Assembly: GCF_963855985.1 (NCBI RefSeq)
Contig: NC_087093.1
Location: 16,073,001 to 16,137,000, forward strand
Direction of reading: 5' to 3'
DNA: 64,000 bases
Source of the DNA: Ostrinia nubilalis
Lineage: Eukaryota > Arthropoda > Insecta > Lepidoptera > Crambidae
The notes under the pieces are model-generated. The model made no database searches, had not been told where the DNA came from, and was given only the letters and a program-made list of their open reading frames with translations. The position numbers and the translations under genes are program-made. Positions 12,456-24,191 of this stretch are shown one piece after another (positions within the stretch are counted from its first letter, which is position 1; each line of letters starts with the position of its first letter).

Positions 12456-12676
12456 GTCATAATAAACTATGTACATTGTCCTTTATGTATTACGACGAAT
12501 TACGTATTAATTATAGTCGGGAGACACTTATCGCGAAAGGTCAATGAAACTGATGATAATTACAATATTATTTACAATCACATGCTAAGTAATCTTTAAC
12601 TATGTCAGACTATAGTTAATTATTAAAGTTAATTTCGTTCATAAAGTACCTATAACTGAACAGTATTTTTGTGACA

Positions 12677-14465
12677 ATGTTAGGAAAAGTGTTGTGCTTT
12701 TTAAGTTTAGTGTTATTGGTGGTATGTGATAGTAATTGGTATGACACTGAAGATGAAGAAGATGCAATAATTAACTACCTTCTTAATGGAGGAAGCTTCG
12801 AAATGGACGCGTCTGGTGAAACTTTAGATGGTATTGGATATTATTTTAAATTATTATGATCAAAATCTTATTAAAATAGTTCTGCCCCTATTTTTGCCGT
12901 ATCGCTGTGTTCCACGATATAGAGTATAACTTACTTTTCTTTATATTGGGTTTTTCCAATTGCTGTTAGCATTATTCCCGTCGTATTTTAAAAAAAAACG
13001 TATATTATCATAATTTTAAGTCTGAAGGGATTATTAGATAAAATAATCAGGACTAGATGTAAAATACCACGCACAATTTGACCATGTATTTACAGCTATC
13101 AAGCAGTTTGCCTCCTGTACCGTAAAAAAAATATTCAGGGTGTCCCAAAAAGTAGTGTCAAGCCGAAGTCCAGAGGTAAAAGCATCACTAGTAGTTTTCG
13201 AGTTATGATTTTATGCACAGAAAAACAATCATAACTCGAAAACTATCAATATTCGCGGAACATACATCGTCGCTTGCCTCTCTAACTGACGTAACTGACA
13301 TTTTGCAAAATTTTCAGGCGATAAGACAGATCGATTCTTCTTGCGAAATTGATTAAGATGGTGTAGATAACTCAGTTTCGAAAAAAAATTCAGATACGTC
13401 AGTTAGAGAGGCAAGCGACATGTGGGTGATTCGGATAGCCCTAGTGATGCTCTACCTCTGGGCTTCGGCTTGACACTACTTTTTGGGACACCCTGTATAA
13501 CTGAAAGATTTCTTTCAGAGCCAGAACCAGTTCTAAATGGTGGAATATGGAAATGTGGAGCTTGTGATGACATGAGCGAATCCAAGCTCATCTACAGCGA
13601 AGTGAACCAAATAGACGCTGACATGGATAATGATAAATCTGTTGATATTCAGGTAAGTTTACATTATAATTGATTCTATGAATAATACAAAATTAATTGG
13701 CACAACTACGAGTAAAAACTTACCACGAGTTTTTTTTATTTTTTTTTTTATTTATTTTTTTTTTTCGTCAGGAAATGTATGAAATTGCATACCCACTGGC
13801 CCGGTTTTGTCCTGAACTGACATTTATATTGCTCAGAAAGCATGTAATATTTTTAATTCTGTACATATCTATAGGTATTGCAATAAAAGTGAAAGATTTT
13901 ATTGTCAACATTTAACTATTTGTAAGTACAGTCGCCAGCATAAATATCAGATTTCGTTTAGTTGGTGATTAGCAACTGTTACAAACTACCTACGACGCTA
14001 CAGTCTGTGACAAGCTAAGTAGGTACATAAGCTAAGCAAAAATGTAGTGCTGTCCATTGTGTAATAAAAAGGATAATCACACATTTCCTTCCCACTGCAA
14101 CTTTTGTATAGCCCGGATCAGCATATTAAACGAGTAGTTTAAGCGTCAATGAAATGTAGAGTTAAAACCTGCTATCTTAATCAGGTTCCCATATACGTTA
14201 TACTTGAAACGACTAAAATAGCCCAAAAAATATAATTCATACTTTTTATGCATAACAAGGCAAGTATTTAAATCCGCAATCACACCTGGTGTTAATTTTG
14301 TCTCTCTTCCAGGTAGGCGTAACGTTACACAGCATGCGCTGCGTGACAGTGCGAGCCAGCTCCGCAGGAGTGGTTCGGAGGATGTCGGGGTCATGCCGAG
14401 GACCTACGGTGACCTTGACCGTGCTGCCAGTCCAGCATTTCACGCTGCAAGTGTATGGGGAGTAG
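12677..14465 (+). CDS. Small secreted protein, MBF2-like, 3 exons
   Basis: Exons 12677-12830, 13519-13652 and 14313-14465 join in phase (GT-AG) to a 146-residue protein. The ATG at 12677 opens a clear signal peptide (residues 1-19, core LCFLSLVLLVVC). An acidic stretch (DTEDEEDA) follows at 24-31. The mature part has cysteines in WKCGAC (exon 2) and two in exon 3. The end, VTLTVLPVQHFTLQVYGE, resembles the closing strand of insect MBF2-family proteins ('...FxVxIYG'), as do the spacing and the LIYSEV segment. MBF2 proteins are small secreted insect proteins of poorly known role, so the family call is tentative, while the gene structure is well supported. The exon 1 donor (G|GTATTGG) is weak. 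Intron 1 contains a MITE ending 20 bp before exon 2, and intron 2 contains a LINE-like fragment before exon 3. Alternative: an unrelated lineage-specific secreted peptide. Confidence 0.72.
13137..13498. repeat. MITE with CAGGGTGTCCCAAAAAG termini in intron 1
   Basis: Inverted termini CAGGGTGTCCCAAAAAGTAG and complement, followed inward by AGTGTCAAGCCGAAG. An internal inverted pair GTCAGTTAGAGAGGCAAGCG is also visible. The right end lies 20 bp upstream of exon 2, so this MITE supplies sequence next to the splice acceptor. Confidence 0.8.
14240..14300 (-). mobile_element. LINE 3' end fragment before exon 3
   Basis: TTTTTATGCATAACAAGGCA, TATTTAAATCCGCAATC and ACACCTGGTGTTAA match the paired fragments at 40930-41060, which belong to a CR1/Jockey-like LINE on the minus strand. 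The fragment ends just before the polypyrimidine tract of the MBF2-like gene's last acceptor. Confidence 0.6.
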
Positions 14466-14601
14466 AGAGGAATTGGCAGACGTGGTTTTGTTGGTTGAGT
14501 GCATTGTAGAGACAGTTTTGAGCGAAATTGTGTTGTTTTACTGTGAGATAAATGAGTGTATGTGAGTAGTGACTTTTTATTAAAACTTATTTTAATATTT
14601 A

Positions 14602-14815
14602 TTGGTCAAAATCAATCAAAATCAAAATTATCTATTATTATATTTATTTGTTTAGACTAATTTAAATTAGTACTTACATATCGTCAAATGCTCTTAAGGA
14701 GCCTATACATACATGTCTCATTCTTTTTTTGCCCTACCAGCACTTCGAGACAAACATAATATGGCAAGTGCTGAGAAGAAGCGCCGCAACAAACTCAGTC
14801 ACCACTGTCTGCCGG
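14602..14815 (+). repeat. Dispersed repeat E, copy 3
   Basis: Shares AAATCAAAAT, CTCTTAAGGAGCCTATACAT, CACTTCGAGACAAACAT and GCCGCAACAAACTCAGTCAC with the copies at 12241 and 2361. Located just downstream of the MBF2-like gene. Confidence 0.6.
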
Positions 14816-14940
14816 TCAATGATAACAGCTGTATTATGTTACTAGATGCAATTTAAGCGGTGCGCGATCTTCAAACTTGATTATTAAAGAAATGCAAATT
14901 TTTAATTAAAAGTGATAACTTTAAGGATTGCTATTTTATA

Positions 14941-17072
14941 ATAGTCCAGTCAATAAAGCATTATAGATGGAAAACTGTAGAACACAATTTCTGACTTCAG
15001 GACTTTATTTAGCCTAGTTAGGAGGTGAACATAGCAAAAGTCCCCGCCCTTAGCCCTTGAGCCGGCGGGGAGAGGGGGGTTTAAAGGTGCCACTTTTCGG
15101 TTTTTCGCTTAATCCTCGGAAACTATGCGTCCTAGTGACATGACTACTTTGAACCAAAAAAAGCATATTCAATTTGCTACAGATAAGATGGACAAGTTTT
15201 TCTATAAATTGTATAGTTTTCGCGGCATCTGCTCTAGAAGGTCTGTAATATTGGAAATTTTATTTTTGTCTTACATGTTCCCATTAGGAGAAAATCGACT
15301 AAATCAACATTGAGCAATCATTCTAGACATGCAGGAGCATGCTAAGCCTAGTTCCAGCGAGGGGACTACACCGTGCGTATATTTAGACGAATCACTTTGA
15401 GCCACTTTTGAGTCCTCATCACTCAAAAACTACTGTGCATTAACACTTCAAATTTGGCTCATGTGTTGAGACTTACAAGATATACATCAGTTTCAAATTT
15501 CATAAATCTGCCTCAAACGGTTCTTTAGATATTGACGTCCAAAAATCTACATGTCTGACCTATAGACCAAATTCTAACCACTTCCAGATGACCTCGAAGG
15601 TTCAAATTTGGCATCCAGAAAGGTAGTTATGTAAATACAAAGGAACAAATAAAAAACCAGTAAATTTTAACATTTCACATGTGATAGATAGATAGTAGTG
15701 CTCTAAATATCGATTTTTGAACGTCAATACCTAAATAACCGTTTGAGGTATATTCATGAAATTTGAAGCTGATGTACATCTTGCAAGTCTCAATACATGA
15801 GCCAAAGAAGAACGGTCACGCCCCATACAAAAAAAACCCAGACCCGACAGAAACGGGACATACCTCAGTTTTTTTGTCATGTCTTAATTAGTTAAATTAT
15901 ATATTTTTTATATTCGAAATCTATGTATAACACCAAAATATTACCCTTTGTTTTTGTTCAGGCGTTATACAAAAACTAATACAAAATGCCTATTTATCAC
16001 CAAAATTGGTAAATGTATGTACCTAAATGTCTATTACAGCTGCTATGGAATGTATCTAGGTGACCTGGAGATACAACCGGATTATACACGGTGGTTATAC
16101 ATATGGAACGAAAAGTGATCTCACTCGATTATTTCTAAACTATACAAGATATCGAAAAACTAGTTTCTGATTCTGAAAGTGCTTCACGAGCTCTTTCAAA
16201 TGGTACCAATAATAGGTTACAGATTATGGAAGCTGGTAACATTGAATTTTTGGATTTTGTAATTTCTCGTTTCCACCCTGTATAATCCGGCTGTATCTCC
16301 AGGTCACCTAGATACATTCCATAGCAGCTGTAATAGACATTTAGGAGCATACATTTACCAATTTTGGTGATAAATAGGCATTTTGTATTAGTTTTTGTAT
16401 AACGCCTGAACAAAAACAAAGGGTAATACTTTGGTGTTATACATGGATTTCGAATATAAAAAATATATAATTTAACTAATTAAGACATGACAAAAAAACT
16501 GAGGTATGTCTCGTTTCTGTCGGGCCTGGGTCACAAATGACCGTTCTTCTTTGAAGTGTTAATGCACAGTAGTTTTTGAATGATGAGGAGTCAAAAGTGG
16601 CTCTAATTGGTTCGTCTAAATATACGCACGGTGCAGTTCCCTCCATGGAACTAGGCTTAACATGCTCCCGCATGTCTATAGTGTTTGCTCAATGTTGATT
16701 TAGTCGATTTTCTCCTGAAAGGAACATGTAAGACAACAATAAAATTTCCAATTTTACAGACCTTCTAGAGCAGATGCCGCAAAAACTATACAAGATATAG
16801 AAAAACTTGACTGTCTCACCTGTAGCAAATTGAATAAGCTTTTTTTGGTTCATAGTAGTCATGTCACTAGGACGCATAGTTTCCGAGGATTAAGCGAAAA
16901 ACCGAAAAGTGGTACCTTTAAACCCCCCTCTCCCCGCCGGCTCAAGGGCTAAGGGCGGGGACTTTTGCTATGTTCGCCACCTAACTAGGCTAAATAAAGT
17001 CCCGAGGTCAGAAATTGTGTTCCACGGATTTCTCTCTACACCGTCGTTAAGGCATTCATTGACTGGACTATA
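14941..17072. mobile_element. 2.1-kb foldback element
   Basis: The two ends are long imperfect inverted copies: ATAGTCCAGTCAAT at 14941, its complement ending at 17072, and near-identical arms covering the GCCGGCGGGGAGAGGGGGGT block (about 15062 and 16930). The arms meet at an unpaired centre near 16090-16275. The left arm carries about 400 bp absent from the right arm. No transposase is recognisable; the short frames in the arms are mirror images. It is a foldback-type or very large non-autonomous DNA element. Confidence 0.85.
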
Positions 17073-17413
17073 AGTAAAATGACAGTTTTACGTCGCCAAC
17101 CGTACCCGACCCAGTTAAGGACTCGATGAAAGCGTCTCCAACTAATTCAATTGCTCTTTTACACTGCTAATCTTGTTACAACGCCGCTCTGTTACAAAAT
17201 ACGCGTTGTTGCGTTGTACCCGTGAATAAAATATTGTTTCAGCTCTTTTAAAGGCGCAAAAATTGAATTTGGAATTCGATGGATCAATTCTAAAAAGAAA
17301 AAATGTAATTTAAAGCTATAGGTCTAGCGTTTGAAAGAAAGAAAGAAAGAAAGAAACATTTATTGCCATGGACATCACAAAAGACAAAAGATGTAAATAA
17401 AAAAAGCAAATAA

Positions 17414-17421
17414 GACAGAGG
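17414..17421. repeat. 8-bp target-site duplication (left)
   Basis: GACAGAGG immediately precedes the CAGGGCCGGATTA terminus; an identical copy follows the right terminus at 19547-19554. Confidence 0.8.
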
Positions 17422-19546
17422 CAGGGCCGGATTAACCATTTCGGGGCCCCTAGGCACAACTCGTTTCGGGCCCCCCTGTTTTTTGTCGCGTAAGAAATGC
17501 TTTGCGCACCGTCACCACTGCCGGGGGACAGGGTGGTGTTTGGGACTCAAAAGGACGGGGTATACCCACTAAAACCTCCGCGGCGTTCCGTCATCGCTCA
17601 AGTGGGGGTGTCGCGAGTGTCCGGCCGTAGCCTTAGACTTCTGCGACACCACCGGCGATAGCTCGCCTACACGGCGGACCCTACACGCCCGCCCACCTTG
17701 TGGGGAGCTGACGGGAATGGCCCGAAACGCCAAGCCATTCCCGTCAGACGGAGGTGACAAGGGTGCCCCCGCACCCCCGGCTTGCTGGCCGCCACCTGGA
17801 GGGAGAGTAGAACGGTCGTACAACCGCTTCTCCACCCCCTTCTCCGCCTGCGGAGCGATGAGGCGAGAGGATCGTACTTCCGCTCTCGCTCCGCTGCCTC
17901 TTTCGGAAGGATGACCTCTTCGCAAAAGGAGGCGACCGCCATCCAACATCCTTCACTTCCCAGCATGGCGTTGACCAGGCTCGGAAGCGAAAGATCCCGG
18001 CCCACGACCGCAGTGAGGACACGGTGCTGCCCCTCCCAGCCTGCGCAGACCGCGAGGGTGTGCTGCACCGTGTCATCCGCCGCGCCGCATTTGTGGAACA
18101 GCGCGGATTCTTCTCGCCCGATCCTATGCAGGTACGAACCGAAGCAGCCATGCCTGGTCAGCACCTGCGCCAGACGGAACGTGAGGAACCCGTGCCGTCG
18201 TTCCAACCATTGGTCCAGAACAGGACCAATGGCGTCCAGATTGCGGCGGCCAAACTGCGCGCGAGTCATGTCTTTCTTCCAGCGGTTGATCATGATCTCG
18301 CGCTCTTCCTGCCTGACGGCGCCGCGCCGTTCCGGGGCCGGGCGCTTTCCACGCGCCTTCTGGTCTGCCATCCAGTGATAGATGACAGACAAGACTCCAG
18401 CTTCTAGCTCCCAATGAGGAGTACCAGCGAGGACGCACGCCGCAGCGTGCCCTACCGTTCGGTAGGTCCTTGCGACTTTCTGCGCTATGGGCCTATGGCC
18501 CACTGAGGCCTGCGCAGAAGGGCGGCATTCTCCCTCTTGTTGAGTGCGTCCGCCCAGATTGAGGCGCCATACAGCGCCATGCTCCTCAGAACGCCGGCAT
18601 AAAGTCGACGACACCTCGTTTGTGGCCCTTCCAAATTCGGGAGGAGCCAACTCAGTGCGCCGGCTGCCTTGAAGAGGCGTGGCGCTAGTCCGTTGAAGTG
18701 CGGGCTAAAATGCCACCTCCCGTCAAGCGTGAGACCCAGATATTTCATCTTTGACGTCAATCCTAACGTCCTCAACCACAATGTGGGCGTCGGGAGGACC
18801 CAGAAAGAAGAGGGCCTCAGTCTTCTCCAGGGCGACTTTCAGGCCGAGGCGTCGTATTCTGCGAGCGACTAATGTGCTGCCCGCCGACGCCAGCCCTGCC
18901 GCGGCCCCAAATGTCTTCCCCCGGGCAGTGACCAGAGTGTCATCCGCATAGCATATGACACTCATTCCCGCGAGAAGGACGCCCCGGAGGAGCCAGTTGA
19001 AGCCTAGGTTCCACATGAGTGGACCGAGCAGCGAACGTCTGAGCGAAGAGCTGGCTGTCTCTGTTAACATACAGGACTTCGCGATTCCGTAATTAATCGG
19101 CCAGCAGCGCTCGAAGTTACTGACACTGAGGCACTCTGTGATGTTGAAGTGCCTAGAGTATGGTGGAATGAGGGATGGTATTTAAAGCGTTGGCTATATC
19201 GAATGATACAGCCAACACACCCTCACTCCTCAGTCACCCCTCTCCCTAGCCTCCGCAGTGAGGCTTTTTAGCCTCTGAAGGGAGTCGACGGTCGAACTGT
19301 CATGTAAACCAAAGCAGTAATTCCAACATTACGAAAATGAATTAGGTTCCACAGTATCGAAATAATCATGACGATTATTGAATGTGTAAACCAAAATAAG
19401 ACGAAGTTTTAAGGTGGTTCGAGTTTTTTTATAAAAATAAACTTCAACATTTTTTTTTTTCATTTTTTTATCGGGAGTGCTGGGCCCCTGATCATAGTGG
19501 GCCCCTAGGCACTGGCCTAAAGTGCCTTATGGATAATACGGCACTG
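17422..19546. mobile_element. hAT-like element enclosing an R1-type LINE fragment
   Basis: The termini CAGGGCCGGATTA and CAGTGCCGTATTA (inverted) are flanked by the perfect 8-bp duplication GACAGAGG, which is diagnostic of hAT-type transposition. GGGCCCCTAGGCAC occurs near both ends in direct orientation (17444 and 19499). About 1.6 kb of the 2125-bp interior is GC-rich reverse-transcriptase sequence on the minus strand. No hAT transposase was seen. Confidence 0.75.
17567..19070 (-). pseudogene. R1-clade non-LTR retrotransposon ORF2 fragment, frameshifted
   Basis: Reading from 19070 downward: the RT motif SLLGPLMWNLGFNWLLRG, then CYADDTLVTARG (the catalytic F/YADD), then the thumb region KYLGLTLDGRWHFSPHF and LYAGVLRSMALYGASIWAD, then a C-terminal zinc-knuckle-like CGAADDTVQHTLAVCAGW near 18050. 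At least two frame changes are needed (near 18740 and near 18500-18600), and the endonuclease and the N-terminal RT are missing. The layout and motifs fit the R1/TRAS/SART group of arthropod LINEs. It is GC-rich and CpG-rich compared with its AT-rich surroundings, which produces long spurious open frames on both strands. It is inactive as read. Confidence 0.85.
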
Positions 19547-19729
19547 GACAGAGGTGACATAAAACATACAATGGAAGAGAAAGTAAACTGAGCAGTGCCA
19601 CCCTGTCGTACAGCGATGTCCATCGCAATGGGACCCCACTCAGCATATGCCGTGGCCCCCTGTGAGGAAGGCCACGACGCTGGTTTTCAGTGTGCCCCAT
19701 GCCGAGTGGGAGTCACGGACACTAACCTA

Positions 19730-20008
19730 TCTATATATATAAAAGAAAGTCGTGTTAGTTACTCCACTTATAACTCAAGAACGTCTGAACCGATTTAGCT
19801 GAAAATTGTCAGGGAGGTAGTTTAGAGCCAGGAGAGGGACATAGGATACTTTTTATCCCGTTCGACAGCATTCCCGTGTGACTTGACATGAAACGTCAGT
19901 CACTATAAAACGTGGTATAACAAAAAAGAATCAGACTTGGAATAACAAAACGCAAATGACAGCTATGTAATGCCATTAAGGCGGAACAAAGTTCGCCGGG
20001 TCAGCTAG
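19730..20008 (+). mobile_element. Non-autonomous Helitron H1
   Basis: Starts TCTATATATATAAAAG, contains the common block CTGAACCGATTTAGCTGAAA, and ends GGGTCAGCTAG|T. The TC...CTAG ends and A/T insertion site fit Helitrons. Confidence 0.7.
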
Positions 20009-21510
20009 TACTGCATAAAACTCGTAAACGTTTAACTCGGCTAGTACCTGAGGTATGGGAGCAGTACGGGAGTGGTGACATTGACATATTATGTATGACG
20101 TGACAGTGCATATGATTCGTGGGGCTACTCCGAAAAACTTTATCCGAAGTTTCGAAGGTTGCTATCCTTGTCATGCATAGCGAGATGCCAGCATGAGCGA
20201 CGGGGACAGATAGACCCGAAACTACGTAAAGAGCGTTTTATAGTAGGTCTACTGAAGTCTCGCTGATGTTATTAAAAGCCCTTCCTTTATCTCTTCTTCA
20301 CGGTCAAGCGACACACAGTTCTGTTTGATAGTGTAGTTCTGTTCGATTTTTCCCAGAGTTCCTCAAGATTTAAAAAGCATATTTTAGACACTCTGCAAAG
20401 TGACCAAATTAAAATTAAGATAAATTAAATGAAAAAAAAGAACAGAACCAAAATTAATAATTAAAAGTCCGAACATAATATTAATTACTTCTTGGTGTTG
20501 AGCTACACCGCGTTTATAAGGTACCTTAATTGTAATTGCCTCGCTCTATATTACATGGTTTCATATATCAATAATTATGTGGATTACGTAGTGGGATGTG
20601 TTACCACATAAATAATACATAAGTCTAGTAGATAAGTTAATTTCTGTAACACATTTGTTTGTAATTCCTAAAATAAATAAATTAAAAAAAAAAGGTACAA
20701 GTAAAACTAAATGTAGTATTGTTTCAAAATTTACAAGGAGTTATATCGTAACGGTTCCGCAGGACATCGCGATAAGCTGTGATTAATTATATTCGGTGGA
20801 CACCCTGCAGACTTGCTTAGGCTAGGAGACATGCTGTGTACAGATTTTCTGTCTGCTAAATGCTAGCTCCATATGTATACCTGGGTAGAGTTTTGGTAGA
20901 CATATTCGCATTTATAAAAAGTAATTTTGTACATCTCTATTACTAACTAATCATCATCATCCCAGCCATAGGACGTCTACCGACTGCTGAATATATACGC
21001 CTCCCTTAATGCTTTACTTTGCTAACTAATAGGTATTGTGCTATGTAACACATGCAAATAAAACAATTCTGTCTGTTTGTTACATTAATTCTGTCTATAC
21101 ATTTCTGATGCAAAATAATACATAATATTACAACCACATAAAATGCCATAGTGTTTAGCATAACATGAAATCTTTGCTAACTTAACAGGCTGTCCCCTGG
21201 ACCAGTGTTAAAGGAAACCGTAACGTTTTTGCGACGATAACCGGCGCACCGGCCACAGATTACCGGCATGATCTATGGGGGTCACTCGTTACGCAGCTGA
21301 ACCCTAAGAATTATGTTTGCTGTTCATTTTGCTCACTTTTTACGAAGCCTAACAAGTTTTTTTATAAAGTTCTCGTGCTCTAGGATGGCTTTTAGTGTAT
21401 ATGTATGCCTACACGTATACACACACAAACTCACACATTTTCACTTTAGACTACTTCATATACATAGTAAAATTATAATATAACCATGACCTACTCGTAC
21501 ATAGCAGAAT
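20009..21510. other. Intergenic, no gene seen
   Basis: Contains a stretch (20030-20080, TACCTGAGGTATGGGAGCAG) shared with 40005-40050 around another Helitron, and an RTE tail fragment at about 20949-21018 (minus). The rest is unassigned. Confidence 0.5.
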
Positions 21511-21750
21511 TGATAAAATAAAGTGGCAGTGGGCGGGGTACATAGCTCGTAGAGCTGATGGCCGCTGGGGCAGAAAAGTTCTCGAGGGGCAACCACGAGC
21601 CGGAAGACTAGGTAGACCGACGATCTGGTGAAGGTCGGTTGGAAGGAACCTTGGATGCGGGTAGCGCAAGACCGGTCGATATGTAAATCTTTGAGGAGGT
21701 ATTTGTCCAGCAGTGGACGTCATTTGGCAGAATCAAACGAACGAATATAT
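21511..21750 (+). mobile_element. RTE-like LINE 3' end
   Basis: GTGGCAGTGGGCGGGGTACA, TGGCCGCTGGGGCAG, GACGATCTGGTGAAGGTCG and CCAGCAGTGGACGTCATTTG occur in order, ending with (GAAC)-type repeats. It is 5' truncated with point decay. Confidence 0.75.
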
Positions 21751-22424
21751 CGACTAAAATTCTTCATTTTACGGTAAGTTAACCGCAAGAATATACGTAA
21801 AAATGCTCATTTTCGTAACGCCCAAGTAGTTAAGCGCCCAATACATAATCTAACAAAATGGAATAATAGCATTGGGAAGTAGTTATTCCATCTCCCAAAC
21901 GTCAGACCTTCGTCTCCTCCCACGTTGGATTACGGTGGCCGCGCTGTTCGCGGTTATGCCAGTTATAATGAAGTTTCGTTTGCTAAGAATTCTATGAAAA
22001 TATACTACTAAATAAGCTTCGGAATAAAGTGGTTTCATAGCGTGTTAATGTGCCGGCCACCTAAAAATAAGATAAATTTTATTTTAAGGACGAGTAATGT
22101 AAAAGTAAATTGGTGAAAACCACCTCACTCTAACAGTACTCCACTATACCGGTAAATGTATTTTTGTATGAAGTATGATAGACGACGTTTGTTAAAGTTA
22201 AAGTTAGATGGTGCAATCCAGGCAGTGACGTAAATTGTTACAGTTTTGTATACAAAAGCCGTTTTCAGTCAATCACAATTTAATCTTACATTAAAATTAA
22301 AAAAAAAATAGATTTTCCCATTTTTTCAGTGTGCAACTTTTTTTAATCCTTAGTAAAACTGTCTGTTAGAGAAGTAAGAAGGTATTTCACTCACAGGCTA
22401 TGAAATTTTGTAGCTAGATCCGAC

Positions 22425-22697
22425 ATAGCTCGCAGAATTGCTAAAATCAAGTGGCAGTGGGCGGGGCACATAGCTCGTAGAGACGATGGCCGTTGGGGCA
22501 GGAAAGTTCTCGAGTGGCGTCCACGGGCTGGAAGACGTAGCGTGGGCAGGCCTCCTACTAGGTGGACCGATGATCTGGTGAAGGTCGCGGGAGGAGCCTG
22601 GATGCGGGCAGCGCAGGACCGTTCATTATGGAAAACCTTGGGGGAGGCCTTTGTCCAGCAGTGGACGTCATTTGGCTGAAACGAACGAACGAACGAA
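22425..22697 (+). mobile_element. RTE-like LINE 3' end, best-preserved copy
   Basis: The longest of the RTE tails. It conceptually encodes ..IKWQWAGHIARRDDGRWG-like, then VGRPPTRWTDDLVKVAG-like and a LWKTLGEAFVQQWTSFG end. The terminal stop is followed by (GAAC)n. It is truncated at about 22425. Confidence 0.75.
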
Positions 22698-23129
22698 ATT
22701 TTGTAAAACAAATTAAGTTTGGTGTTTGGGGACTGTTCCAGTAGCCAGTAGGTAACCCTATGCATTCAATACCCACTTTGTCGGCCTCATTATCTTGCTC
22801 GCGATCCCTGATCCCCGAAAAATCACTTCCATCCCTATTACTGTTACGTATCGTTTTAAATTAGGGGAGCAATCCCCCGCTCCGTCTTCTAAACAAAATT
22901 GCTTGCGTTAAGAGCAAATTGTGTCGGATAATGTGTCTCAAATAAGTATCCCTCGAAAAAAGTGAATAGGAGGTTCAATTTACACTTGAGGATAATTAAT
23001 TTGGTCTACTGTGGAAACACGATAGATTTTCTAGATATTTGTTACAAAGTAAGACGTATTTTTCTATAATTTATGTATTTAACGCACCAAGAGAAGGCTC
23101 TATAAACGCGAAAGTGTTACATTTCATCT

Positions 23130-23313
23130 TCTACTATATAAAAATAAGTCGGGTTTTCCTCCCTGACGCTATAACTCCAGAACGCACGAACCGATTTCCA
23201 CGGTTTTGCATTCGTTGGAAAGGTCTCGGGCTCCGTGAGGTTTATAGCAAAGAAAATTCGGGAAAAGGGGGTAAAACAGGATCCACGCGTACGAAGTCGC
23301 GGGCGGCCGCTAG
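23130..23313 (+). mobile_element. Non-autonomous Helitron H2
   Basis: 5' TCTACTATATAAAAATAAG; 3' hairpin CGCGTACGAAGTCGCG followed by GGCGGCCGCTAG|T. It has the same 3' end as the Helitrons at 24688, 43185, 53915, 54953 and 61135. Confidence 0.75.
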
Positions 23314-23667
23314 TTTTTTATAAAGCAGAGTCGAGTAAGTAGTTAGTTTCATCTAGTTTTGGCCAAATCATTATGATCGGTCTAAATCCTGTTACATACT
23401 TTGAAAAAAATTTAGATTTTCACATTTTTTTAGATCATGCCAACGCCAAAAGTCTGGAAAGCTTACTAAAATACTATTAGGATAAAAATCGTCTGAAACT
23501 GAGACTAACTCTAACCTCTCTCAGATAAGTATTACTGAAACAAGCTTAAAACTAGATTTTTCATGGATAGATTAGGGTTTAAGTTAAATTGAATTTTTCT
23601 TCATTTTTGGTTAATGGCAGTCAAATCTTTAGGTTTTTGTTGATTAAAATTTCATCCACATAAAAGA

Positions 23668-24191
23668 CAATGCCGGAAATTGGCGTCTTTTTTTTTTCGC
23701 GCGGCCATCGACCAAACTTGGTTTTTTGATTACAAAATAGTGTAATAAACTAAACTTACTATGACATGTATACCTCTAAACTCAGTCTGAACTGAGTTAC
23801 GAGCATTAGAAGTTTGATGATTTTCATACTAGATTTGCTTTTTGCGCGCAAAGTTTTGTAAGAAATTGCAACAAAATAGTGAGATTGTATGTGTAAACAA
23901 ACAATATCATCCATTAGAGGCTCCAGACATCAGTATGGAGCAGAATCAGCGCAATAAAAAATAGCGCAATATTTTGTTGCAATTTCTTACAAAACTTGCG
24001 CACAAAAAGCAAATCTAGTATGAAAATCATCAAACTTCTAATGCTCGTAACTCAGTTCAGACTGAGTTTAGAGGTATACATGCCATAGTAAGTTTGGTTT
24101 ATTACACTATTTTGTAATCAAAAAACAAAGTTTGGTCGATGGCCGCGCGAAAAAAAAAAGACGCCACTTTCCATACAAAATCTGGCATTGC
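23668..24191. repeat. ~520-bp palindromic element
   Basis: The arms run from CAATGCCGGAAATTGGCGTC and CGCGCGGCCATCGACCAAAC leftmost to their complements ending at 24191, with over 200 bp of near-perfect pairing. The loop is about 23890-23950. Confidence 0.8.

Noticed and set aside
12671..12676. Upstream GTG start for the secreted protein
   Set aside because: ATG at 12677 gives a normal signal peptide; GTG initiation is not expected in insect nuclear genes.
17782..18407. Long plus-strand open frames (up to 198 codons)
   Set aside because: They are antisense to the GC-rich R1 reverse-transcriptase fragment and arise from its base composition; the minus-strand frames carry the real RT motifs.
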